DNA of 32,843 nt, from positions 1 to 32,843 of the IMG/VR virus record IMGVR_UViG_3300002144_000062, one strand, 5' to 3'. Source of the DNA: a virus. Of the stretch, positions 15,401 to 23,403 are shown piece after piece. The notes under the pieces were generated by a model. The model had not been told where the DNA came from. It saw only the letters and a list, made by a program, of their open reading frames with translations, and ran no database searches. Both the position numbers and the translations under genes were made by a program. How positions within the stretch are numbered: the first letter of the stretch is position 1; the number at the start of each line of letters is the position of its first letter.

Positions 15401-16273
15401 TTACCAAAACATACCGTTTCCGATATTAGCTTGCATGTTAGCTTGGTTAGAATATTGATTCATCTGCCAAGGGCTTACCGAATTCGCATTGTTATTTGAA
15501 AACATACCTCCTACTGTATTACCAATATTCTGGTACATATTAGCCTTTGACAAACCACCAGCCAAGTTAGACTGAGCCGCCGCCATACCGCCCTCAAGTA
15601 ACGACCTACCTTGTGCAGCACCTGCCACAGCAGCCTTGTTACCAATGTCAGCACCGATGGTCAAGTTCTCCATACCCAACTTCTCAACACCCGCGCCCGT
15701 GTTAAACAAGCCAGTAGAACGAGCAATATCTTGGTCTAGTTGTTGACGGGCTATTTGGTCAGCGTTAGCAGCCATGCTTGCGTCCACCTGTCCACGAGCT
15801 AAGTCGCGCTGGTATTGTTCAGGATTAACATACCCTGTACCTGCTCCTGCGCCCATTGCTTCACCAGATAAACCTAAGCCAATACGACCACTACCTAGTT
15901 GTTGTTGACGTAGGGCAATGTCTTCTGCACCACGACCACCAGCTAATAGCCCTTGTTGTTGGTTATAGTAATCTTGTGCATTCTGTTGAGTATCTAGGTT
16001 AATACCACCCATGCCCTGCTGACTTAACCCATACAGCTGGTCACGATATGCTGCCAGTTGAGGGTCTAAGTCGTATGTAGCTGTGTTGTTTTCTGTGTCA
16101 AAAGCACTCTTACCAAAGCCACTTGTGATGGAGTATGGTCTAAACTTTGCTGCGTCTGCCGCTATTTCAGCAGCTTGTACTTGAGCGTCTGCTGCTCTAC
16201 CCGCTGCTTTACCAGCTTGTCTACCACCTAATAGCGAGGTTGCCCCCATGATTGCTGCTGCTTCCCATCCCAT
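15401..16273 (-). CDS. Ala/Gly/Gln-rich internal virion protein
   Basis: This 290-residue protein opens with MGWEAAAIMGATSLLGGRQAG, a small-residue hydrophobic start followed by alanine-rich helices, then GRIGLGLSGEAMGAGAG and QARDLARGQVDASMAAN-like helices. Such glycine/alanine-rich proteins with a hydrophobic N terminus are typical of ejected internal proteins of T7-like phages. ATG 16273 overlaps the stop of the preceding gene (TAATG). The C-terminal end is Asn/Met/Gln-rich. Precise position in the virion unknown. Confidence 0.8.
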   Translation of the reverse strand: MGWEAAAIMGATSLLGGRQAGKAAGRAADAQVQAAEIAADAAKFRPYSITSGFGKSAFDTENNTATYDLDPQLAAYRDQLYGLSQQGMGGINLDTQQNAQDYYNQQQGLLAGGRGAEDIALRQQQLGSGRIGLGLSGEAMGAGAGTGYVNPEQYQRDLARGQVDASMAANADQIARQQLDQDIARSTGLFNTGAGVEKLGMENLTIGADIGNKAAVAGAAQGRSLLEGGMAAAQSNLAGGLSKANMYQNIGNTVGGMFSNNNANSVSPWQMNQYSNQANMQANIGNGMFW

Positions 16274-16560
16274 TATGTACCCCTTATGTATAAATGACGC
16301 ATGATATTGTCTGAGCCTTTAATCGTGTTGTAAAAAGTAAACCCAACCATTCTAAGAAACTTTAAATGTTTCTTATCGCCTACATCATGTATGGCAAGAA
16401 TGGGTTTACGGTGTATTTCAAATAGTTTATCCAAGTCTGCCAAGAGAGCAGCTTTTACAGTTTTATTCCAATAATAACAATCGCAGTGTATGAATGAAAG
16501 ATCAGCAAAGTATTCCAAATAAACAATGTAGTTATCAGACTGAATAACTGGTGTCTTCAT
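16273..16560 (-). CDS. Small protein, possible GNAT-like / T7 gp13-type
   Basis: This 95-residue protein has an alternating beta/alpha pattern and ends with KHLKFLRMVGFTFYNTIKGS, which resembles the C-terminal strand-helix region of GNAT acetyltransferase-like proteins and of small internal proteins such as T7 gp13. It is shorter than a full GNAT domain, so catalytic ability is doubtful. It lies just before the internal virion genes in the reading direction, matching the place of gp13 in T7. Assignment is tentative. Confidence 0.6.
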   Translation of the reverse strand: MKTPVIQSDNYIVYLEYFADLSFIHCDCYYWNKTVKAALLADLDKLFEIHRKPILAIHDVGDKKHLKFLRMVGFTFYNTIKGSDNIMRHLYIRGT

Positions 16561-16563
16561 CTG

Positions 16564-16788
16564 TTACCGTTCCCACTTCTCAAGAGGGCAGCTATTTGTA
16601 ACAAACCTAACCTTAACCCAAATAGGACAGGCACATTCAGTACAAAGTGTTTTAGGAGCATCCTCTACAAGTTTACCCAATGCATCAACAAAGAAGTACA
16701 ATGGGTTCTCACTCATGTCTTGCTGTTTATCACAGTCGGTACAAACTGCTAGGCGCTCGTTAATAACTTCTTTATCAGGTATAATCAT
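16564..16788 (-). CDS. Small zinc-ribbon protein (DUF6171-like)
   Basis: This 74-residue protein has cysteines C16 and C19 (VCTDCDK), C49, C52 and C54 (CTECACP) and C67 (NSCPLEKW). The arrangement CxxC ... CxxCxC ... CPLxKW is typical of a small phage zinc-ribbon family (I recall DUF6171). It is linked by an ATGA overlap to the upstream tail fibre gene. The role is unknown; a small structural or regulatory zinc protein is possible. Confidence 0.7.
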   Translation of the reverse strand: MIIPDKEVINERLAVCTDCDKQQDMSENPLYFFVDALGKLVEDAPKTLCTECACPIWVKVRFVTNSCPLEKWER

Positions 16789-17483
16789 CGTAGTTCAACC
16801 CACCGAGAAAGGCCGTTGCCTGTGCATAGATATGTTGTGTTATTAGGCACAATAAAAGAGAAAGGAACTGTAGGATATTGAGCAACACCACAACAGTCTG
16901 GTGAGTTTGCTCTGGCAATTTCAAGACCACCCACATAAGCTATAGCCGCCCCTGCGCCTTGCCCTCTCATGGAGACCATAACTTGAATAGGCCGACCAGT
17001 TGAATTCGTGTATGTAGTACCTAATGATCGTGTAACAGCCTGCCATGTTTGACCTACACCAATGGGATCTGGAGTGGTTAAGGCTGCTGTGGTTGCCGAT
17101 GTTATCTGACCTTGCGTGTTAACAATAATAACAGGGACAGCCGAGGAAGAACCATAAGTACCTGCCGAAACACCAGTGTCAGCAAGTTTAGCAGAGGTCA
17201 CAGCGTCATCAGCAATGTCGGCTGTCTGTACTACGAATGCGCTGATAGCAGCAGTAACAAAAGCAGTAGTAGCCACTTGCGTTGTGTTAACTCCTGCGGT
17301 GGCTGTAGGGGCTGCTGGTGTGCCTGTAAATGTAGGAGAGCTACTGTTAGCCTTACTATTCACAGCAGTCTGAATTGAATCAAACTCATCATTAATCTCT
17401 GTACCCTTAACAATCTTGTTGGGGTCGCCTGAGAGTAGGGCATCTTTAGCTGCGAAGTCCGTAGCCTTTAAATAGTTAGCCAT
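16785..17483 (-). CDS. Tail fibre-like protein downstream of tail tubular B
   Basis: This 232-residue protein starts MANYLKATDFAAKDALLSGD, a start I recall from phage tail fibre or tail adaptor proteins, continues with KGTEINDEFDSIQTAV and a threonine/alanine-rich shaft (FTGTPAAPTATAGVNTTQ), and ends in a compact domain with paired cysteines (SPDCCGVAQYP). The shaft pattern is common in fibres. It follows tail tubular B with a TAATG overlap. The C-terminal part could bind host surface or attach to the tail. Confidence 0.8.
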   Translation of the reverse strand: MANYLKATDFAAKDALLSGDPNKIVKGTEINDEFDSIQTAVNSKANSSSPTFTGTPAAPTATAGVNTTQVATTAFVTAAISAFVVQTADIADDAVTSAKLADTGVSAGTYGSSSAVPVIIVNTQGQITSATTAALTTPDPIGVGQTWQAVTRSLGTTYTNSTGRPIQVMVSMRGQGAGAAIAYVGGLEIARANSPDCCGVAQYPTVPFSFIVPNNTTYLCTGNGLSRWVELR

Positions 17484-19045
17484 TAACCAATCCTTCCTGT
17501 TTTAACAAACATATCAATCTTTTGAACAGATAACTCACTGCCATTTACATCAGCCTCAAAGCCTATCTGAATTGTATTACCACTACCGCCTACACTAGCT
17601 TTAATATCATCAAGCACGATACCGACAGAAAACTCTGACACATTATACTCAGCTACACCATACTCAGATACATCGGCTACCTCAATTGTGTAAGGGTATG
17701 ACCGAGGAGCTTCCTTGTAGTTGAAGTTAGTCTTAATAACAAAGCTTTGGTTACTACCGCCAATGACCGTAGCACTTATCTGCTTTAATATCTTGGTGGT
17801 TGTCGGTGCGCCCATGTCAAGGTAGTGGGAGAAGTAACGAAGGCGGTATGAAGACCCATTGTCGTTATAACCAAAATACCTACCAATCCCATTAACCTTA
17901 CCAATCAACAACTCCCTGTCACGGCGGCGTAAGAAGGAGGTAGCTTGATAGTTATACCATTGAGTAATACGAGCAGAACCATCCTCAAGTGGTTGTCTCA
18001 TATCTAGACAGTAGACAGTTTCAGTGGAGGGGAATGAAAGAAGGTAGAAGGCGTTAATCTCTGAATAAATAGCCCGTACTTCTTTTAAACTACCTATGTT
18101 AATCCTCTCCTGCTGTAAGTCCTTTAACAAATCATCCCTTACATTCTTAGTAAGGTCACGCATTGGCAAAGACTTCTCTTGAATCAAGCGACCCAATGAA
18201 CGAACACCTGTATCGGATAAGAAGATTAAGTCACCACCTGTTGCTTGAACTGAGTCACGAGCCACACAACCTACACCAGCAATAACATCTGACAAAGAGA
18301 AGAGGTTTACTATGTCTTCAGCACCCTTGTAGATAATGATGTTACGCTCACAGAAGATGATCAGGAAGCCGTTGTGGGCTGCTAGAGCTATAATTGTATC
18401 TACGTTGTTAGGTAGTACAGAGGCTATGTTTAAAGTACCACTTGAGCCCCCATCAAATCTAGGGAAAGCACCAGCTATATCATCTGACCAATAGACAGTA
18501 GACCCGTCATGCACCCAGAAGCGACCGTAGGCGGCTATAACATCATTAGGGTAGCTTACCCCATAGTTAGGTGTATGAGCGCCGTGTGCGGTGTGTGTTG
18601 TCACTAAATCTGCAACAAGAGTACCTGACTCTGCTGTTACAAGCAAAGGAGCATGACCAGCTTGAACCAACATAGCGTGGTCGTTAAGAGAAGCCCCTGC
18701 CCAGTTGTTAGCTGTAATAGTATAGGCAGCAGGGGTTATATCTACCAAAGCCCCACCGCCATCACCATTCTTAAACAACTTGTTATTACCACCAGAGAGA
18801 GTAACAACAGTGTTGTCAGCGTTAACATGCTCTAACATGAAATCAATGGTTGCCCCTGCTAATACAGTAACACCACTAGCAGTACGCATCTGCCATCCCT
18901 TACGAGAGCCTAGGCGACCATACTTGTCAATAACCACATTGTCTGTAAGTGCTGCAAAGTTAGGTGACTGCGTAATACCACTCTCTTGGGTGTTTAAGCC
19001 ATAGAAGCCGGGAGATACTACTGAGAGTGCTTGTAGTTGTTTCAT
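17483..19045 (-). CDS. Tail tubular protein B-like (T7 gp12 type)
   Basis: This 520-residue protein begins with GFYGLNTQESGITQSPNFAA and GRLGSRKGWQMRT, which match the start of podovirus tail nozzle proteins that follow tail tubular A. Later beta-rich repeats and VYCLDMRQPLEDGSARITQW fit a propeller-like body. T7 gp12 is longer (about 794), so this is a shorter version. It starts with an ATGA overlap to the tail tubular A gene, the usual order. It should form the nozzle of the short tail. Confidence 0.88.
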   Translation of the reverse strand: MKQLQALSVVSPGFYGLNTQESGITQSPNFAALTDNVVIDKYGRLGSRKGWQMRTASGVTVLAGATIDFMLEHVNADNTVVTLSGGNNKLFKNGDGGGALVDITPAAYTITANNWAGASLNDHAMLVQAGHAPLLVTAESGTLVADLVTTHTAHGAHTPNYGVSYPNDVIAAYGRFWVHDGSTVYWSDDIAGAFPRFDGGSSGTLNIASVLPNNVDTIIALAAHNGFLIIFCERNIIIYKGAEDIVNLFSLSDVIAGVGCVARDSVQATGGDLIFLSDTGVRSLGRLIQEKSLPMRDLTKNVRDDLLKDLQQERINIGSLKEVRAIYSEINAFYLLSFPSTETVYCLDMRQPLEDGSARITQWYNYQATSFLRRRDRELLIGKVNGIGRYFGYNDNGSSYRLRYFSHYLDMGAPTTTKILKQISATVIGGSNQSFVIKTNFNYKEAPRSYPYTIEVADVSEYGVAEYNVSEFSVGIVLDDIKASVGGSGNTIQIGFEADVNGSELSVQKIDMFVKTGRIG

Positions 19046-19701
19046 ACGCTATACCAAATAGTATCCTCTGGGTGACGAGCCGCATCCATTGCAATCTCAT
19101 CTGCCAATGCCGACTGAGCAGCACCGTAGGCGTTTATACTTTGTTGTCCACCATCTTCACCACGCTCTTCAATTGCCATAGCCGTAGCAAATAACATAAT
19201 AGGGCGGTAGGGAACAACTATAGTGTCAGCATCCTCTGCTAACTCTACGTTACGTTGGGTTATGTTGAAGCGAAGGTCATAAACAGCATTGGGGATAGGG
19301 TAAATATCCACTTGAGTATCTCGGTCTACGCTAACCCCGTTAAAGTTGTAGAATGCTGGAATCCCCACTTGAGGGTCAGCCATCAAAAACTCTTTGTTAA
19401 ACCAGTAGCCTGTTTGATACTGCATCTCAATGTTGCTTGTGTCATTCCAGACATCTAACACCTTGAAGTTATTCTGAGTACCATTCAACTCATAGTTAAA
19501 TACGTTAGGTGTGGTTGTCAGTGTTAGCGTTGAACGTAAAGCACTCCAGTCCCAAGCTACCTCCACTTGACTCTTGGCCTCATTAATGAAGTCACCAATT
19601 AGACGAGCGTATTGATTAGAGTTACCAACACCTTGTACCGTTGATACTTCACTTTCACGTAAGCGCCGTAGCACCTTATTGACAAGTTCTAAATATGTCA
19701 T
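19042..19701 (-). CDS. Tail tubular protein A-like (T7 gp11 type)
   Basis: This 219-residue protein begins MTYLELVNKVLRRLRESEVS, the usual start of gatekeeper/adaptor proteins (T7 gp11) that connect portal and nozzle, and continues with DFINEAKSQVEVAWDWSALR. Length is close to gp11 (196). A strong sigma-70 promoter lies about 20 bases upstream, and AAAGGAAAAG precedes the ATG. It is the first gene of the third late transcription unit. Confidence 0.9.
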   Translation of the reverse strand: MTYLELVNKVLRRLRESEVSTVQGVGNSNQYARLIGDFINEAKSQVEVAWDWSALRSTLTLTTTPNVFNYELNGTQNNFKVLDVWNDTSNIEMQYQTGYWFNKEFLMADPQVGIPAFYNFNGVSVDRDTQVDIYPIPNAVYDLRFNITQRNVELAEDADTIVVPYRPIMLFATAMAIEERGEDGGQQSINAYGAAQSALADEIAMDAARHPEDTIWYSV

Positions 19702-19721
19702 TTATCTTTTCCTTTGTTGGT

Positions 19722-19750
19722 ATTGTACCACAGATTTCTCAATTTGTCAA
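19722..19750 (-). promoter_or_regulatory. Late sigma-70 promoter P3 (before tail tubular A)
   Basis: On the - strand: TTGACA (19750-19745), a 17-bp spacer ending CTGTGG, and TACAAT (19727-19722). The -35 is perfect and the -10 is one base off consensus, with an extended -10 TGG. The spacer resembles those of promoters P1 and P2. Transcription would start near 19,715, just before the tail tubular A gene. Confidence 0.9.
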
Positions 19751-19809
19751 GCTTTATTCTTCTTGTTATTCTTTGAACGCTCATTGCGCTCTGGTAGTTT
19801 TCTTTTCAT
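19747..19809 (-). CDS. Possible 20-residue basic micro-gene
   Basis: An ATG at 19809 overlaps the stop of the upstream gene (ATGA) and follows AAAGGTG at a normal distance. It opens a 20-codon frame, MKRKLPERNERSKNNKKNKA, with a strongly basic, asparagine-rich make-up. Its TGA lies inside the -35 box of promoter P3, so it ends the second late unit. The coupling and ribosome site favour translation, but such a short frame can arise by chance. No relative is known to me. Confidence 0.45.
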   Translation of the reverse strand: MKRKLPERNERSKNNKKNKA

Positions 19810-20249
19810 ATCGCACCTTTTGTTACAATTAACCAGATGAGGCCACCAATGACCACTACCCCAGTTAACACTGAGGCTACAACTAGAAACCCATTAATCC
19901 ACGACCAGATAAGTTCTTTACGTTTAAGCTTAGCCAACATAATTGCTCTGGCCTCTGCATCACGTCTACGTCTAGCTTCTGCTTGGAATTGCAACCAATC
20001 ATCCCATAAGCCGGGGCGACCCTGATAGATGAATAACTCTTGAATAGCCGCCTCATGTTGCTTAATCTGCTCAAGGGCAAAGAAAGCCTCAGAGTCTGAC
20101 CCTGATTGGTTAGCCTTCTTTGACAACTCCGACTTAGAGTCAAAGAATTTAAAGATGTGTGAACCCGCTGCCATTATGTCTCCACCGTTGGCAATGGTTT
20201 CTTTAATCACACCAAAGGCAGCATTGGCAATAGCAAGTTCAGCAAGCAT
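19806..20249 (-). CDS. C-terminally membrane-anchored phage protein
   Basis: This 147-residue protein has a soluble helical part (AFFALEQIKQHEAAIQELF, then GRPGLWDDWLQFQAEARRRR) and one strong transmembrane helix near the C terminus (residues about 117-141). AGGAAATAAG precedes ATG 20249. The GRPGLW[DE]D segment recurs, as I recall, in small proteins near the tail genes of T7-like phages. It may take part in lysis or ejection. The stop overlaps a possible 20-codon gene. Confidence 0.7.
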   Translation of the reverse strand: MLAELAIANAAFGVIKETIANGGDIMAAGSHIFKFFDSKSELSKKANQSGSDSEAFFALEQIKQHEAAIQELFIYQGRPGLWDDWLQFQAEARRRRDAEARAIMLAKLKRKELIWSWINGFLVVASVLTGVVVIGGLIWLIVTKGAI

Positions 20250-20250
20250 C

Positions 20251-20475
20251 TTATTTCCTATATTCTGAGATCATAAATGAGAAGGCAGTGACAACACCAG
20301 CAACCCACAGGATTGGTTTAGCCGCCTTAGCTAGCCAGTCTAATACAATGAATGCCCCTTGTGCCGCATGGAAGGCTGTAACAACATCTACCGTGTCTTG
20401 AGCAACCTTGTCCACCTTAGCCTCTACCGCTATGAGCCTGTCGTATATTTCATTATGTGAGACATCTGTTTTCAT
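20251..20475 (-). CDS. Small holin-like membrane protein
   Basis: This 74-residue protein has an N-terminal helix with heptad spacing ([21 protein letters not shown]), then an amphipathic segment and one membrane helix (residues about 49-69, [17 protein letters not shown]), ending in a short basic tail (EYRK). This layout resembles small phage holin-like or DUF proteins that lie after the tail fibre genes. A separate, better holin candidate is at 30566. ATG 20475 overlaps the stop of the 53-residue gene (ATGA). Confidence 0.65.
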   Translation of the reverse strand: MKTDVSHNEIYDRLIAVEAKVDKVAQDTVDVVTAFHAAQGAFIVLDWLAKAAKPILWVAGVVTAFSFMISEYRK

Positions 20476-20633
20476 ACATCAGCAGCCTCTGGGGTATTAC
20501 CCTCAGCAAGCCACTTCAGATACTCTTGGTAATCTGTGTTGGCGGGGTCGAATGGGATGAAGGCGTTGTCGGCGAGGCGTTTGATGCACTGGGCTTCTGC
20601 GCCTGTGAAATCGTTTGGAAGTTTTTGGTACAT
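20472..20633 (-). CDS. 53-residue fibre-associated small protein
   Basis: A 53-codon frame ([20 protein letters not shown] at its start) lies directly after the third fibre gene and before the holin-like gene, with an ATGA overlap to the latter. The second half, [20 protein letters not shown], and the end [12 protein letters not shown] follow a pattern I recall for very short phage proteins placed after tail fibres. It takes the place of the XkdW-like partner seen after the other two tip genes, so it may be a partner or chaperone of the third fibre (inference). Confidence 0.8.
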   Translation of the reverse strand: MYQKLPNDFTGAEAQCIKRLADNAFIPFDPANTDYQEYLKWLAEGNTPEAADV

Positions 20634-20635
20634 AA

Positions 20636-21691
20636 TTAAAGCTCCGCACTTAAAGTAAATGAAACGTTAGCAGTAGTATTTGCGTTTGTCCTAAGTGCGG
20701 CTCCAGTAAATTGAAGAGCCACTCCATTTCGATCTATTGAATAGGCGCTTGGTGCAGTGCTGTGATGGCCCTTCATACCTCCTGCACTTATAATGATTGA
20801 AGGAGTTGTCCGCATTTGATATGCCCACATAACACCACCACTATTTTCGCTTGTGTACGATGGGTCATAGCCAGAGGTAAAGAAATACTTGTAGTTTCCA
20901 ACAAAATACCGCTGACACAACGCCAACTCCTGCCCATACTGCCTACGCTCAAAAGGAGTCGCTACACTGCCTGCTTCGAGTTGGACTCCTGTCACTTGCC
21001 ATGTAGCGCCGTTGGTGGAGCCTAGTTGCGTTTGGCCTGTTGCACCGGTGGCGCTACCTGCAAACCAAGCACCCGCTGTCTGCTGTGTACCTGTAGTCGC
21101 AAACAAAGAAAAACGAACTTCAACGCCTCTCCCGTTTGTCGTCAACCAAGTTCCACTAGTATCGCCTTCAATAGTGACGGTTTTGTACTCCCAAGTGTTA
21201 GGAGCAGAAATTGTGTAGGTGTAGGGGTAAGTCCTCGACCCGCCATTATTGCGCAAAATGCCGCCGAATGTGCCGGTTAAAGAACTACGAACCCAAAAAG
21301 ACAGAGTAACTGTCTGGGCAGTTGCTGTACCCCATCCTAAATCTGCTATGTTGAACCCCTCAATATATTGAAGTGGCGAGAGGTTTCCAGTACCCGCTGT
21401 TTGCGCTGTTGTAACCGTAACCAACAATGAGTTGTTAAACCCTGCGGGTGCGGAAGAATCTTGCTGTGCAGAGAACGCACCGCTTGCTGTGTTTGTTACC
21501 GACCAACGGTCAACAGGAAATGCTCCAGAAGCAGTCACCGCCGCCCCAGCGTTCCTCTGGTCAATCCGCATGTCTGAATTTATCAGGCGGTTCCTGCCAG
21601 CCATGTTTGATTCGGTAGGTGTGTAGCTGTTTATGGTTGCTGTGTTGCCACCTGCTGCGTCTGTGATGGCATTGGTTGCTAAAGAACTCAT
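20636..21691 (-). CDS. Tail fibre / receptor-binding tip protein 3
   Basis: I place the start at ATG 21691, which overlaps the stop of the preceding gene (ATGA), giving 351 residues. Residues about 35-60 hold [18 protein letters not shown] and PVDRWS, a module common at the head-side of phage tip domains; a beta-sandwich, carbohydrate-binding-like body follows ([28 protein letters not shown]). [20 protein letters not shown] and LALCQRYF close the domain, a classic phage tail fibre end. It is likely to bind the host surface; the base composition here is richer in G+C than nearby genes, suggesting exchange. Confidence 0.85.
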   Translation of the reverse strand: MSSLATNAITDAAGGNTATINSYTPTESNMAGRNRLINSDMRIDQRNAGAAVTASGAFPVDRWSVTNTASGAFSAQQDSSAPAGFNNSLLVTVTTAQTAGTGNLSPLQYIEGFNIADLGWGTATAQTVTLSFWVRSSLTGTFGGILRNNGGSRTYPYTYTISAPNTWEYKTVTIEGDTSGTWLTTNGRGVEVRFSLFATTGTQQTAGAWFAGSATGATGQTQLGSTNGATWQVTGVQLEAGSVATPFERRQYGQELALCQRYFVGNYKYFFTSGYDPSYTSENSGGVMWAYQMRTTPSIIISAGGMKGHHSTAPSAYSIDRNGVALQFTGAALRTNANTTANVSFTLSAEL

Positions 21692-21972
21692 GGCTTTGGA
21701 TACTCCTGTTTCACTGCGGCAATCGTTGCCTTCCAAGCATCAATGCCTTCGTGGTAGATGGTGTCTAGCTGGTCAGCCATTGATGGGTAGGCTTGGGCGC
21801 GTTGGCGCTGGTACTCGTTGTTGTCATACTCAGCTTGTAGGCGAGTAACTTCGGCTGTGATTTCAGCTTCTGTTGGTTGTGTTTGCTCTGTGTCTAGCCA
21901 CTCAATAACATCACCAGTCATTTTCCATTTGGCTTTGGGGCGTAAGGATTTAATTACGTCTGCTTTGTTCAT
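21688..21972 (-). CDS. XkdW-like small partner of tip protein 2
   Basis: This 94-residue protein shares a C-terminal pattern with the protein at 22535: YQR-x-x-A-Y-P then DQLD, then YPK at the end (AYPSMADQLDTIYHEGIDA here). This DQLD-type segment is, as I recall, found in XkdW-like proteins and many phage proteins that follow tail fibre genes, and may act as fibre assembly partners. The N-terminal half differs from its paralogue. It begins and ends with ATGA overlaps to the fibre genes on either side. Confidence 0.75.
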   Translation of the reverse strand: MNKADVIKSLRPKAKWKMTGDVIEWLDTEQTQPTEAEITAEVTRLQAEYDNNEYQRQRAQAYPSMADQLDTIYHEGIDAWKATIAAVKQEYPKP

Positions 21973-22538
21973 GCCGCAATCTCCATAAGAGTTATAGTAG
22001 AAGTGCCACTACTATCACGGTTAATTTGAATAGTACTACTTTGATATAGATTATTCCAATATACTGAGTAAGATAAAGCAGACGTTGTAACTGGAGCATC
22101 TAGCCTTATACAAGAAACGGTTGTACCCCTAGCGTTATCTACTGAAGCCCATCCCAAAGGGTACGCAAATGCTTGTATATTTACTCCGTTTCTTTGAAGT
22201 CTAAAAGTCCCATACGAGCCATCAGACTCAATAGTAACGCCATCAAGGCTAACCAATACAAGTACTTTTGAGCTTTCTGAGCTTGGCGTTATGCTAGCGG
22301 CTACCCCTGTTACTACACCACTTGCCCCACTGCTAAAACTTACCTGCGCGCTAGCAGAACCGTGAACAACTTGCAACACACTACCCGCTGGCATTGCACT
22401 AGATGGCACACCTGCGCTCGTCAACACCGTCCCAGCCTCATCAGGTAGCGTCAGCGTCCGGTCGGTATTTGTTGCGGGCGAGGCTAAGGTGAATACCCCA
22501 GTTCCTGTTGCCGCCCCTTGAATTGCAATATTGCTCAT
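21969..22538 (-). CDS. Receptor-tip / short fibre protein 2
   Basis: This 189-residue protein has a short N-terminal attachment part (TNTDRTLTLPDEAGTVLT), then AGVPSSAMPAGSVLQVVH, which is nearly the same as in the protein at 22804, then a beta-rich domain that differs, and ends STITLMEIAA, again like its neighbour. It therefore is a paralogue with a variable middle. It is joined by ATGA overlaps to the small partner genes on both sides. Role in host binding is inferred from this design. Confidence 0.8.
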   Translation of the reverse strand: MSNIAIQGAATGTGVFTLASPATNTDRTLTLPDEAGTVLTSAGVPSSAMPAGSVLQVVHGSASAQVSFSSGASGVVTGVAASITPSSESSKVLVLVSLDGVTIESDGSYGTFRLQRNGVNIQAFAYPLGWASVDNARGTTVSCIRLDAPVTTSALSYSVYWNNLYQSSTIQINRDSSGTSTITLMEIAA

Positions 22539-22807
22539 GCTTGTTCCTTTGGATACTTTGCCTTAACTGCTTGGACTTTAGCCAGCATTGCGGCGGCTTC
22601 ATCTCCACCTTTCCATAGAGCGTCTAGTTGGTCACCGATGGGTGGGTATTCGGACGCACGTTGGTACTTATATTGGTCAGGGTCAACCCAAGCGTTAACA
22701 GCGTCCATGTCAATAGTGACGTTGTTGCCTTGTGCGTCAAATGCACCAGCGGTGTCATTGATAATAACTACCTGCGGGTATAATTTATAAATTGCTTTAT
22801 GGTTCAT
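22535..22807 (-). CDS. XkdW-like small partner of tip protein 1
   Basis: This 90-residue protein has a variable N-terminal half and the C-terminal segment YQRASEYPPIGDQLDALWKG followed by KAKYPKEQA, matching the pattern of its paralogue at 21688 (YQR, YP, DQLD, YPK). It starts with an ATGA overlap to tip gene 1 and ends with an ATGA overlap to tip gene 2. The strict pairing with tip genes suggests an assembly partner; enzymatic motifs are absent. Confidence 0.75.
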   Translation of the reverse strand: MNHKAIYKLYPQVVIINDTAGAFDAQGNNVTIDMDAVNAWVDPDQYKYQRASEYPPIGDQLDALWKGGDEAAAMLAKVQAVKAKYPKEQA

Positions 22808-23394
22808 CCTGCAATCTCCATAAGGGTAATTGATGAAACTGTCCTAGAGGCAACGGAAGAGTCAGCATCGCCTTCAGATGAATTTATAGAAATTGGGTAT
22901 CCTGTGCTGTGACCCCTAACCCAAACAGCATAAGTTAAGGCAGACGTAGAAGCAGGTGAGTGTAAGTATTCAGCAACGGCGGGATAGATTTCATAAGAGG
23001 AGTAATGTGAACCTACATGAAACCATGCTTGGTCACGGCTACTAGCAGAGTCTCCGTAGATAGGGACAAAAGAATTATTACAAACCAGTCTTCCGTGAAG
23101 ACCCTCATTCCCACCCGACATACCTGCATGAACAACTACTCGTACTAAGATTTTATTGCTAGTACTTGATGGTGTAATAGTGGCAGCAATAGGAAGCGCC
23201 ACATAAGAACCTGTCGCAATACTTGTTCGTGCTGTGTAGTTAAACTGAACCACCTGCAACACACTACCCGCTGGCATCGCTGACGCTGGAACACCTGCCG
23301 TAGTCAACACCGTAGCACTATTAGCCGTTATATCATCGACTGACGTTAAATCCGGCGTTGTGATGCCAGTTGTGCCATTTAAAATAATACTCAT
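22804..23394 (-). CDS. Receptor-tip / short fibre protein 1
   Basis: This 196-residue protein starts MSIILNGTTGITTPDLTSV, a start I know from phage fibre proteins, then AGVPASAMPAGSVLQVVQ shared with tip protein 2, a beta-rich variable domain, and an end SSITLMEIAG almost identical to that of tip protein 2. It follows the alanine-rich fibre after nine bases. The shared ends and different middle suggest domain exchange. Likely host-recognition role. Confidence 0.8.
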   Translation of the reverse strand: MSIILNGTTGITTPDLTSVDDITANSATVLTTAGVPASAMPAGSVLQVVQFNYTARTSIATGSYVALPIAATITPSSTSNKILVRVVVHAGMSGGNEGLHGRLVCNNSFVPIYGDSASSRDQAWFHVGSHYSSYEIYPAVAEYLHSPASTSALTYAVWVRGHSTGYPISINSSEGDADSSVASRTVSSITLMEIAG

Positions 23395-23403
23395 ATCTAC
23401 CCC

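Noticed and set aside
20636-23394. Diversity-generating retroelement acting on the fibre tips
   Set aside because: No reverse transcriptase gene and no template repeat are visible; differences between tips look like domain exchange rather than adenine-targeted change.
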